A stretch of DNA of 64,000 nt, taken from Litoditis marina (taxonomy: Eukaryota > Nematoda > Chromadorea > Rhabditida > Rhabditidae). The stretch is taken from NCBI GenBank assembly GCA_964036275.1, contig OZ038438.1:15855720-15919719 (forward strand). The letters are read 5' to 3'. The notes beneath the pieces were generated by a model. The model worked only from the letters and a program-made list of their open reading frames with translations, searched no databases and had not been told where the DNA came from. Both the position numbers and the translations under genes were made by a program. Of this stretch, positions 21,902 to 33,310 are shown in pieces. The number at the start of each line of letters is the position of its first letter. The stretch's first letter is position 1.

Positions 21902-23796
21902 CTGTGAAGGCAGACCAAACTACAATGCAGATTTGGTCTCTCTCAGGGTTGATATTCCAGCTTAAAATTGAGTGTCGATTCGTGTTTGTTTCCGGAAAAA
22001 TTGTCTATCCTGTGCGAAATGTTTGCGCCTACTGGAATTTTGGTTAGCAGTTACATTTCGTGCTGAGACAGTTGTCTATGAAACCTGTAAATCAGAGCAG
22101 TGTTCAAAGAAATCGGAAAAGGAACAGGAAAAATGTGGCAGGAAGTGGAAGGAGTCACGTTTTCAGTTCCCCAATTGTATGTGTGGACATAATTGTTCTC
22201 AATTGCCGTCCCTGTTAGAGAACCAATAGTTTGATTTGAAGGCGAAATCGAGCTTATTTCACTTGATTTCGAATCATCAGAGAAGTACCGTTCATATATA
22301 GAAATTGGCGTGCAGCATGTGCGCAACGATTTTGTAATCAGAGAGACCAGTTAACGCAAGAATAATTGTTTTCCAAAAAGATAAGTATTGTAAAAACTGT
22401 AATTACGCGAAGCAGACAAAGTCTGGAAAATAAAATGCAATATATTCAACAGGGTTGGAATATTCGTGGGAGTTTTTCTTGGTTGAAACATTCCAATTAC
22501 ATTCTAACGAGAGTTACAACAAAAACATTCACAGAGAAGTGACAGGATCAGCTCTTCCATACCGTGGACCAGTTTCGTTCCAAACACACGGAACGGGGTT
22601 GGTTTAGTTCTCAGTGTTACAATTCTATTTTTAAATTAATGATGTACTTTCTCTGTAACAATGAACTACTACCAAGTGGTAGAGTACAGAAATGAAACAC
22701 TATTGCTTTAGCTCAAGGAGCGAACTCATTTGGAGAGAAGACGTTTATATACTTACTAGAGATAACTTCATGGACGAGCTGTGAAGTCATGTTGGGTGTT
22801 CGATGGTACCAGAGCGATATGACCACAGATTGCAGGTAGCAAAGAAGTATAATTTGTTTCGCTAAGCAGATTATTATCAGTATTTCGCAACCGATAACAC
22901 GATCGATTCGATTATTATTGATCAAAATATGTTATCTTGCCTAAAGAAGCAAAACAAACACCCCCTTCTTGAAAGATATGACGGGCCGCTTAGAACGGAA
23001 TGCACGTAAGTTTGGAGGAAGTGACAGGGATGAGCGCCGTAGAAACAAAGTAGCATTTGTTATGATAGAAGTTTGCGTGCTGCACTTGGTCACATCATCA
23101 CATGCCAGTTGTTATTCAATGTCCATTGAACACCATATGTCATTTGCCTGGGCTGCTGTATTTCGGAAAGGGTTCTACCTCTGGAAAATGCTGCAACCAG
23201 AGCTAGCAAGGCAAAACAATTTTGGTTCTGAAAACGATCCTAATAACTAGTGAATTCTTTCTGGACAGAGAATCTTTGTATAATCTAGTTGGTTGCAGTA
23301 GTCTTTCAAAGTCATGTGCAAAGGAGAAAGGGATAGTTTGTCGCAGTGGACAGGTCTTGATGAATACAGTACACATCAGAAACTTCGAAGATAATCAGTT
23401 TTTAGGTTCACAGAAATCCTATGTGCGAATAAACCTATAAACCAGGATTGCTAACATACTAGAGCAGAGAGCTATATTAGCAGCTTCTTTCATATACAAA
23501 ATCATTCCCAGGAACACATAACAAGGTTATATAAATTTTTCGAAGATGAACGATTGACAAGTAGTGATGGGGGTTGTGCCCGTCACAGTTGACATGCATG
23601 TTACCTATATCATCACATGATCAATTTTTGTCAAAACTCTGTAGGTGTTTATTTTTAAAGATGGCCAAACAGCGCCAGAAAGAAATGAAAAGTGATGGGG
23701 GAATACCGCTTTTCGTTTAAAAAGCAGTAGATAACATGGGTCTTCCCGTTCGATAGGGAAGCCGACATAAACAATCTTTTCCACCCTGTTAACATT

Positions 23797-24628
23797 CACA
23801 GTGATTCTATAACGACAAGTAAACTACTAGTGAACTCCTACCACACCCCTATTCTACTACTAGAAAACTACTAGTTTTCTTGTAGTAATGTAGGCGTAGG
23901 GGAGGAGTTAAACTATAGTTCTACTCCTACCTAACTACTAGTGAGATGGTAGTCAGCTACTAGTTTATCTGTGGTAAAAGTCAATTTTGAAAAATAAAAA
24001 ATAAAATAAAATAAATTATATTTTTCAGGATCATATATCTTCTATAAGTAGTTACGTTAACCTCTATCGCATTACTCTGCTGTTTACCATGTTTTGCACC
24101 ATCCGGGACTCGAACTCTCGAGCTCTCGCTTCTGAAGCGAGACACTTACCACTGCGCCACGCTGCTGATGTCTGAAGGCGCGCCACAATCGTATACGATT
24201 ACAGGCGCGCTTCACTGTTCAGCGCTCACTATGGAATAACGTGAATGCGCCACGAGCCCTAACAAAAAATATAATACTTAAGCCCGTTCTACAGTAGCAC
24301 TAAATCGATAGAAATTTTCCCATGTTATGAATGTTCAGCACTTTCCTGCCTAGTTAGCGTACTACAGGTTTCTACTAGCCTACGAGTAAGTTACTACTAA
24401 CTGTCGACGTGCTCATAATGCCTACAAATCACTGTGATTCAAATTCTGTGGAGATAATGTAACGTAGAAAGACTAGTTTCAGACTGCCAAAATTTATTTT
24501 TTAATTTGACGTCCATATTTACTACTAGTTTTCTACCAGGATACCCCTACTCTACCACGAGAGTACTCCTCCTTTACTACTACTACTAGTTTACTACGAG
24601 TTTACCAGTAGTCCCAGATTTCCTATGT
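23797..24628 (+). mobile_element. About 0.83-kb repeat with embedded tRNA-like gene, copy 1
   Basis: A near-identical, inverted partner lies at 33536-34380. Both start at CACAGTGATTCTATAACGAC and end near AGATTTCCTATGT when read in the same sense. The ends are rich in ACTAGT/TAGTAG words that make the element self-complementary. The middle has a hairpin (GGCGCGCC...AATCGTATACGATT...GGCGCGC, about 24177-24210) and a 70-nt tRNA-like sequence at 24096-24165. It encodes no protein. It is probably a non-autonomous transposon that captured, or is derived from, a tRNA. Confidence 0.85.
24096..24165 (-). tRNA. tRNA-like sequence in repeat (possible anticodon CAG)
   Basis: Read on the minus strand, the 5' end GCAGCGT pairs with the 3' end ATGGTGC at six of seven positions. 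The A-box-like TGGCGCAGTGGT is present, and the anticodon arm CTCGC-TTCAGAA-GCGAG has a perfect 5-bp stem and 7-nt loop. The B-box-like GTTCGAGTCC is also present. Anticodon CAG would be Leu, but the variable loop is short and the T-stem pairs badly. This is therefore likely a tRNA pseudogene or SINE-type promoter rather than a functional tRNA. Confidence 0.5.
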
Positions 24629-26870
24629 TCACTTATGAGAGTACTTCATATTAAGTATCAGGGTAAGTTTTATACTGTGAGCAGGCCAATATCAGAAACA
24701 CTAGATAGTAATGTGTCGATTTTATACCCTTCGAAGATATATCTTATTTATCACACTAATCGTTGAAGAAGAACACAAAACATTCTGGGAAACGTTTAGA
24801 AAAGAGTTTGGGGCAAGATTAGCGAGTTATATGATCATTGGACATTGGCTATCTATTTTGCCATGCATGATCACAAGATAAGAAATGAATACGTATTAGA
24901 ATTCTTTTCAGAAAAAGCCACTGAATGACAGCTCACCGTATCTGAGCGATCCTTCCGTTAACTTTCACATGACAAATGCAACGAAACTAGATTGTGATAC
25001 ATTTCACTTTCGCAACCCTCGAAATGTGGTTTGAATTAGTAAAGATGAAGGTACCACAGGAGGAGGGGGAGGAGATAAAGTGAGGATGGAAAGCGATGGT
25101 TTAAACTTCGCTAGAGCGCCGATAAATATTGGTAGAAAAATCTCCACATCACAAGCTGAAGAAACGTAAACGAGAGTTTGGACGAAGTGCAACCAACAGT
25201 ACCACCAGGCGCTTTTATATGAAAACGCTCATCATGCGCGGTTTATGGTAAATTATTCAGTACACACGTGACTGTTGTTTTTCGCCTATCATGCAATGCA
25301 TTGCATCAATATTCCGAAACAGAACATACATCAGTCAGAGCCACCTCACGAGCTGCAGACGTAGTTGGAGAAAGAGGTAGAGACGACATGGGAGCCCAAG
25401 CCCAGAGTCATGGCCAATCGCCACTGGTAACCTGGTCAGTACTTCCAACAGGAATGAAATGCTCAGACTAGTTGTCCTGTCTCATTCGAAGAAGATTATC
25501 GAATGTCACTGGACCTATGTCTTGAACTTCACCATGAAGTCCTCTCCAACAGAATGAAACTATGATCGGACACCATCTGTATTATGTATGTGAGAAATAT
25601 AAAATATGAAATATGAGTGCAGTAAAATTTGCGTCACCTGACGTGAACTGAATATGATTTTCGTATATAGGCGTCTAGAAGTTTCGAAAGGATCAGCCTG
25701 CCTTATCAGCAGTTTATCTTGATAAAAAGCAGGCGACTCAGTAGTAAAAAGCACGGATAATTCTCTTAGACTCGGCGACGACATGTGTCGAAGCACTGTT
25801 TCACGTGAATAGTTTGGCAGCTATCAAACAGACTGAGAAAACTCGTTCGCCATGACGCCGTGTTAGACAGTAGATCAACAGCTCGGGTAAGGTGTTTTGT
25901 GTTCGGTTTGTAGACATATGGTCGTCATTTCAAACTTCTACTCGTCATTGGTAGCATAACCTGTTTAAGTGTTTGTGTGACATGATTTCGAACCCAATGT
26001 CATTCCAATTTGCGACGGAAGTGAGTATTAGATCTAAGTTCCTAGTGAGATACTTGTGCACTTACTAAGGTCTCACTTTTGAAGTGCACTTCTATAAATA
26101 TTGCTCTTCATTCCACCCGACCTCCATATTTCGGTTGTTGAATGCAACGAATTTACACGGAACACGGACCACGCGTGTTTTGAAGTTTTGGGTCAACTGT
26201 TTCCCAGTTCCAATCTCGATAACACGTGCGTGACCTTTGAGTGTACGTGTTGAGTGTTCTTTAACCAGGATTAGTTCAGCTGTGTCAATAAACGATAGAA
26301 AGTTCGTTCAATGGCTTCAAGTGAATAAACACTGTGTAACAACAAAAGCCATCATGTCTTCACCCTTTGTTAACGTGCAGTTATGGGTCTCTTAACCGAT
26401 CATAGAGTTTACCCATTCTCATTCGTTTTACCTCCTTCATTCACAATTTCATAGGATCAATTTCAAATCTTTTTGGCAAGTAAATATCGAACATGGCAAA
26501 AACCAAATCTATGATTTCTTCCAGGGTTGATTTTCAAATGTTTCTATTTTCAATCAGTTTTCAATTTCAGTTCTAGTCCACCCAATAATGACCGTTAAAA
26601 CATTTTTCGTGTTAGTGTTGTATATTCACGTGTTTTTACACTTGTCAAAAACGAATACTCACTTCAGTTTGTTTTATATACTCCCAGATATGCATGCAAC
26701 GCAATGAACAAAAAGATCGTCCAAGATCAGAGAAAATGCGATAAGCATTATGAGATGATGAATATATATTTGTAGAAATTATAATGAACAGTCGAAATGA
26801 ATGTGGTTTCAGAATGATCAGAAATTCGATTGATATGGGAGGAAAAAAACAGTTATTTTGTCCCGTACAC
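24629..26870. other. Spacer with no supported gene apart from candidate exons
   Basis: AT-rich sequence. A minus-strand frame at 25192-25004 contains a Pro run (SPPPPPVVP), but it has no matching splice phase to neighbours. Nothing else stands out. Confidence 0.35.
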
Positions 26871-27410
26871 CACTTCGTCGAGGGTAAATAGTAATTACAA
26901 CTTGAAGGGTTCTATGAAGTTTCGTGGAAGTTTTTGTACTTTTATTTCGGGCGGGAGGGAAGAGGGAATTCAGTTCTACGTCATTTTCCATTTGCTGAAC
27001 TTTCGTTTCATCTTCTGGAAAGCACTGCCTTTTCTGCATCTGAAACAGCAAACAATTAATTGTTCGATTATATAGGCGTAGCAAGCCATTCAGTTGAAGA
27101 ATGCTAGATATCTCAACTGAGGATTGGGGGTCGGATTTTGTTGGGAATACTGATAAATGTGACCTCCTTTTTCTATGAGTACCCAAGAGCGCCTAGTTCT
27201 TTCATATTTGATATGTGTTTTCTTTGATGTGAAGTTTGCACTTATTTTTTCCATAGTTTTTGTATTTTTTCATTTCTGAAAACGCTGTCTATTCAACATG
27301 CTCACCACACTCTTCTAAGACTGGAGTGAATCAGTGTGAAAACACAGGATTTTCGGCGTTTGTATCGATTAATCATAAGTTTTTGAGGATATGAAGTATT
27401 TAAATAGAAC

Positions 27411-30400
27411 TTATTGGAAAACGAACGCTTCTCTTTCACTGTCCATCTCATCCTTCCACTGCTCTGCGTCCAGTGAAATACTTCGACGTCTCTCTCCGGA
27501 GGACCGACTTCGCTTATCTATTTTGTGCTCCAAGTTGTATTTCTGAAAAAAATGTCAAGAAAATGTACCAATTTTGACTTTAAAAAACTGAATCAAAGTA
27601 CAATCATAGCAGAATGCACCATGTACCGTATAGGCTTGCTTTGAAACGAGCGAACCCAAAACACAGATCAATCACACCGGAAAATTGGAGAGGTTCGTTG
27701 CAGCCCAGTTCCTGCTCTATGTACGTGCGGAGAGTAAAAAGGACTGAGAAGAAGTTAACATGATTTCGACTACATCTAGATTTGAGATGTGGATAATTCA
27801 AATGCAATTAGGTTGCAGATGCAGCTAATTTTTCTGCAGCAGTTCCTGGTACCTAGATTTCGAACGCTGAACCTGAATCCAGTGCCGAAACGAAAACCCA
27901 CACCATGTTCGAGAAGAAATTTCCAATCATCATAAAACAAGTTAGACTTGGAATAAACGACACACCCTCTTTCTTTCTTCAGCTTTACGTTTTTCGGAAA
28001 ATACCACATGTTATCGGAAATAACTATATCTAGAATGGAAACAGAGTGGAAGCAACTCGATTTTTACCTGAATCAGATTGGTTTTAGCCATCGCTCTTTT
28101 CGATTCACTGCTAGACGTGGCAAGACTCTGGCTAGTGGACGAAGACTGCATCATGGCAGGATGCGAGCATTTTCGCTGGTTTTCTTCCTCTATTTTTTGC
28201 AAAATGTCACCACAACTGCAAATTACAAAAATATTTGTTCTTTTTGAAAAGTTTACCGATTTTTCAAAACCATTAAGTTTTTCATATGCTCTTATACAAA
28301 ACGTAGATCGTGTGTGTGAAATCATTATAATCAAACTACAAATACGCAGAACGAAACCGTTTCCGCATATATCGCCTGAAGCGCTGAACTGCTGTCAACA
28401 GAACTAGTATATACATTTAACAAAGTTTGAAAGATTAAGAGTTGGAAACGGTTGAATCAGAACTATCAACTGAAGTTCTTATAATCACGTGTTCGAGGAA
28501 AGTTTTGGAAATTTCAAATAACAGAAGCAAACAGTGTCTAATTTCAGCTAACCTGGTCTTGCTTCTTTGAATTGGACGATGCTTGTGTTCCTTCTCACTC
28601 TCTCCAGCAGCAAAACAATCTTGCTTGAACTGGGAAGATCTAAACAGTCTCATTGATAATATTTCCATCCCTCCTCCGCCCCCAATGGATCTGAGCATAA
28701 TATGAATATTACTTTGCATATTTGAGCTATAAATGCATCAGCTCTGAATCGTGTTTTACTCTATTCTCTTCGTTTCTGTTCCCGCGTTCTTCATAACCGA
28801 AACCGCGTAGATGTCTTGTGGTACTTGCAATACATACGTCTTGCAGAGGACACTTGGGTGAATAATTAACTCATTCGGAATAACTAGCTAGTACGTTTTG
28901 GTCAAGCTTGTTGCTTTCTGTTTGTGAGTAGACTGGCACTGCAGTCGAGTTTCTGTTTAGTCCTATAACGTATCCTCTCAGTTTTCAGTTTCGTCCATTT
29001 CCGTCATTTATTTCACGGAAATGGTTAGGAAATGAGAAAAATTAGAGAAATTACGTAAATCTTCACTGGTTTTCGATGCCACGCCCCCAAGATCGGTTGA
29101 ATCATCATGCTAGCACGTTTGGTATTGAGCGCAGGAGAATGTTCGAAGTAGGTCATAACCAGTGTGATTGAATGTGAGCAGAAGTTTGATCCAAAGAGCG
29201 AACGTTTCAACACAGCCAACTTTTGAATATGAATTATCGAAGAATGTTATCAGGATAAGATCACAAATGAAGGAGAACGGAACAGAACTACCCCTTAGGC
29301 ACTCACATAATGATTGAAGTAGGTCAGAAATAAGAGTTCATATGAAAGGGCTGCCTAAGACAAATTGATGTATGCACCAACGGTGCACATATGTTCTGAT
29401 TCAAAGCGCTACGTTGTATCTAGAGGTACCTCTGGGTACCTGAATACCTTTTTGCTGCGTTTCGATTGCGTGTTGCACTCTTCTTCTCAGACGCTTCGTT
29501 TTTATACGTCACGCACCAAGTGCGCAACATTTAGCCAACAAACTACCTTTTTCTAGTAGGCGTGGGTTCAGTGCTTGTGCTTCTCTTCCGATCTTCTCTC
29601 ATGGAGAGCGGGCTCTCATCTCTAAATGGGCACGATGACTTCTTCTTCGGTTTCGATAACGGTTCTTTCATTCGCTTATTCACTGCATTAGCGTAGATGA
29701 GGGCCATTCTGGAACGAAGGCAACTCATTTGGTGAGGGGGTCAACCACAGACAAAACTGAGAAACGAATAATATGATGAATTCTCGCAAGATATAATGAA
29801 TAGAAACGTATAACTACAAATAACATGATATGTAATGTGTTCACAACTTCTTTCGGTATTCATTGAATGACGAACACTACTCGTAGTCATTAATCATCTA
29901 ATCTTGAGAAATGGACAGGTGGTTTCACAAGACAGACATAGTTTCGTTGTAACAATATGCTCCAAAAGTATGTTAACCTCTGATCGAGATTGTCGGCACA
30001 CTTCCCATTTATGAAAACTCTGCAAAATAATGAGAAACAAAGTTACTGTATTGGTTCACTAAGACGAGAAATGTACAATGGCGTACAACCATCAGTGGAA
30101 GTTGCTGTAGTTCTGCGATTTATAGCAAAATTAAGATTAGGTCGTTTTTACGGTAGATATCGAAAATAACAAAAGTCAATGCATCATGGCAACACTGTAT
30201 CCCAGTCCTTCACTGTTGCTTTTCGTCATTTCTACGACAACATTTCAGTGTCTAAGTGCAGACTCCATCAGTATTCTGTTTACCCCAATGACAATCTCAG
30301 ACAGCCGTGAGTAGGTGAACCCTTAACTTAATTTGCGAACACGTTCGAAGACTAAAACTAGGCTTGAGTTGGGACTGGTGCCAGTTTTTTTCAGTTAACC

Positions 30401-31517
30401 GAACAAAAACAAGTATTTTTCCGTAGTTGGTCTTGTAACACTTGTGAATGAATGAACATATTGAAGCTCTTAACACTGTGGCAATGTCGCGTGAAAAGTA
30501 GTTTGCGCCAAGAAGTAGTTTCGAATCAGACGAGTTTCCTTGCGCGAATCTTCACAGTGTGCCCAGTAAGGGAAATGAATTGGGAAAGGGCGGGATCATG
30601 AATGCCTACAGGGGGTTTCACTCCCGCAATACACAAGAATACGTAAACTATCTTACCGAACTCAAATGAGAAGTTCTGTCAAGGACATCTTCTATGATAC
30701 CCGGGCGTCAGTATCTCTTCCAGGATTTAGTGTATACAGAAGATTCCTTAGCATCGTTTGAGCTATACAGTGTGATATAGCACTGTTGAAACATGAAGGT
30801 AGTGGTCATACACATTTCTTAGGTTGAACATAAAGATATGTGCAAAACAAATGTAGATGTGTCCTGTGTATGTGTGTGTGGTGAATCCGCATTGAAAGCA
30901 GATGAAATTAGCCAGACTCCGGCTGCAAAGACACAAAAACTGTTCAGTTGTCATAATGGAATAAAGAGTCCAGAGCCAGTATCAGTTTTATTCAGAGAAT
31001 TGTGTTTGTGATTACATGCGATTAACTTTGTCTTCATATGAGCACCTGATAATAGGAGGTGACACTCCTGCGCATAGCAGTCATGTAAGAGTAACCAAGG
31101 CAGGCCGAGATAGTGACAACTGATTGAACGAACGTCTTGATGTTTGTTTTCAGTTATCTGACGAGGTAATTGTTTTCCTTTGAGTAAATCATTTGAGAAT
31201 ATTCCCATTTTCATGGTGGATACTAGTTAGAAAAGATATTTCCTCTAACTCAGTTTCTACATTATCTTTTGTAGCATCAACCGTATAATAAGCGCTAGAT
31301 ATACAATGAGGAAAATTGTCGAAATAAAATAGATACGCATTCTTGAAAGGGTTTTCATGGTTTCAGAACGTGAAGTAAACGGTGCATTGTCCATTTGTCG
31401 GAAACGAAAAGTAGGACTCTGTTCGGTGGGCGGAATAGTTTCAGTAATTAGATGAAATACTTTTAATCTTCTAGTTAATTCGACTGCTAGATGCTGGAGT
31501 ATATTTAATTTTGCACC
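27411..31517 (-). CDS. Unrecognised single-pass membrane protein, 5' end unresolved
   Basis: Six minus-strand exons are consistent in phase: 31517-31261, 30019-29978, 29708-29547, 28690-28553, 28215-28068 and 27542-27411. They code for at least 292 residues with a TAA stop. The first modelled exon starts with an amphipathic helix (LQHLAVELTRRLKVF) and holds one clear transmembrane segment, IYFISTIFLIVYLALIIRLML (about residues 62-82). The rest is hydrophilic: NGKCADNLDQRMALIYANAV, then basic Ser/Pro/Lys-rich and Ser-rich low-complexity parts, and a charged C-terminus (KIDKRSRSSGERRRS). I recognise no family. The topology suggests a membrane-anchored protein with a long cytoplasmic disordered tail. 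The phase agreement over five introns supports a real gene; the N-terminus is missing. Confidence 0.6.
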
Positions 31518-33310
31518 CTAATCCTTTCTTCTTGGAATAATTAGGAATTGAGATGACCCAACTCAAAAAAGCGGAAATGAAAGAACGGCCGTAATGAGAA
31601 AAATCATGGTAGCAACTTCTCGCTCTATTCCGAAGTTTATCATGTGTCTCCGAGTCAAGACACCCAAACAGTTTCAGAAGACTTTTCAGTGAAATCAGTT
31701 GCGCTTGAACTCTGCATATTACTCATGAGCGCTTCATGAGTAGCACCAGCCCCGCCCGTGCTTCATCGTAGGCTAGAAAAACATGTTCGCATTAGCGATT
31801 CACTCTATGATCTTGACAATACTACGGTATCCAAACTTGAGAATGTGGGAGACGAAGCGCGAGTATTCTGTAGCTGCCCCGCTCGTTAGCAATGACTCTT
31901 TGGATACGAAGCCATCTAAGTATATGTTAAAAAAGTCTCGGCCAGGGTGACAGTAAACTTTATTTGTGAAAAAAGGGAGGTACAACCTTTTAAATTTTTT
32001 TTGCACTCACTCATCATACTATAGCGTTCAATAACATCTTAAACATTGAACTAAGATTTTAATTGTGCCCGGAGGCACTAAAAGAGAGCGTTCCGTAGGA
32101 ACTCATTTCACTCAATCTTTCCCTTTCGGGTTTGAATACGTTTACAAAGTACTCATACAAACAAAAAAGTTCAAACTGAAGCATAGAGTGATATAAAAAT
32201 ATCACATAGAATACTGCAATTTCGAAATAACTATGTTCGCGTTTTGAATTCCATTCAAACTTGCAAACAGTTTCATAGACACATTATTAGTTATTTGGAA
32301 CAGTTTTGGATCGTTGTTTACAGACGTACATGAAAAGCTTCTGAGTGGAGACGGGTTGGCTATCTAATTGAATACAACAAACAAGCAAGGCAAGACGTAT
32401 TTCATTGCGAATATGCAGTGTTTTCGGGTGGAGAAAAAGCAACGGCAAATACTTTAGGCTAATCCAAATAGATTAAGGCAGACGCATCGGTCATGCATAG
32501 AAAGAGGAGTACAAAATTGCATTGAGTACGCCACAGTGCTCACATAATGCAGTGGATATGAGCACGTTCAATCTATTCACAAATATTAGCTTCGTAGTCA
32601 AAGGCTGGTTAACAGCCGAAATCACCCATTTGAAAAGTTCCCTCTTCCAATTACAATATTATGCACATTGTACAGAATGAGTATTTGATACATACTGAAC
32701 AATACAAAACATGAATAAGTTTGGAATTGTGAACAAGAAACTCTGTAAAACCCTTTCAGATTTGAGGTTACCCGAATCGCAATCGCAAAATTTGCGCACA
32801 CCAAGTTGTAGGGCCGTGCAAGAATATATTGCGTGCAGTGCCGTTGACTACTCGACACAATGGTAGAGATGGCGGAATGTTTTTGTTTTCGTCCCATCGA
32901 ACTACAAACTATAACGCCTCTCTCTTGGATTTTTTTCTTTCTGAACTTTGTTCAGTCTTTTTTCAAACAAATTCAGGTGGGGTTAGTTCATTGTGTTAGA
33001 GAACAATAAATGTTTATTTGTACAGATAGGAAAACAGATGAAGGAATGATATGAAATAATACTCATTCAAGACTATACAGAATGTACACTTCTCAATGGA
33101 TAACGCATCTTCGAGTTATTTAAACAGGTTGTCCGTTACTTCATAGTACCTGTATCAGCAAAACTAAATTGAGGATCTGACAATTGTGGTTTTCAATGGA
33201 GACTATGGGAACTCTGGAAACTGAAAAACGTGAAGTAACTGTTATACATTAAACATTTGGTGAGGAAAATACACAAAAGTGCTAACGGTGTACTACGAAA
33301 CTGTGTAAAC
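31518..33310. other. Spacer upstream of the 27.4-31.5 kb gene
   Basis: The first exon of the downstream gene is probably here, but I could not fix it. A minus-strand 68-codon frame (32006-31800) is open but has no splice context. A TTTATT (AATAAA on minus) at 33013-33018 could serve the gene ending at 33311. Confidence 0.35.

Larger units (their letters stand above)
22051..27039 (-). other. Region with possible upstream exons of the 20.4-21.9 kb gene
   Basis: Several minus-strand pieces look coding but could not be chained. 27039-26871 opens with an ATG immediately behind TGTTTCAG (MQKRQCFPEDETKVQQ) and can splice in phase to 25795-25638 (LRHMSSPSLRELSVLF). A frame near 23370-23250 reads SFAHDFERLLQPTRLYKD. 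One near 22320-22060 reads ISIYERYFSDDSKSSE. Any of these may be exons of the downstream gene or of a separate short gene. The tRNA-bearing repeat at 23797-24628 lies in the middle. RNA data would be decisive. Confidence 0.3.

Noticed and set aside
30657..30691. Candidate exon of the 27.4-31.5 kb gene
   Set aside because: It has a good donor and acceptor, but its only open frame leaves phase 0, which does not match the exon at 30019.
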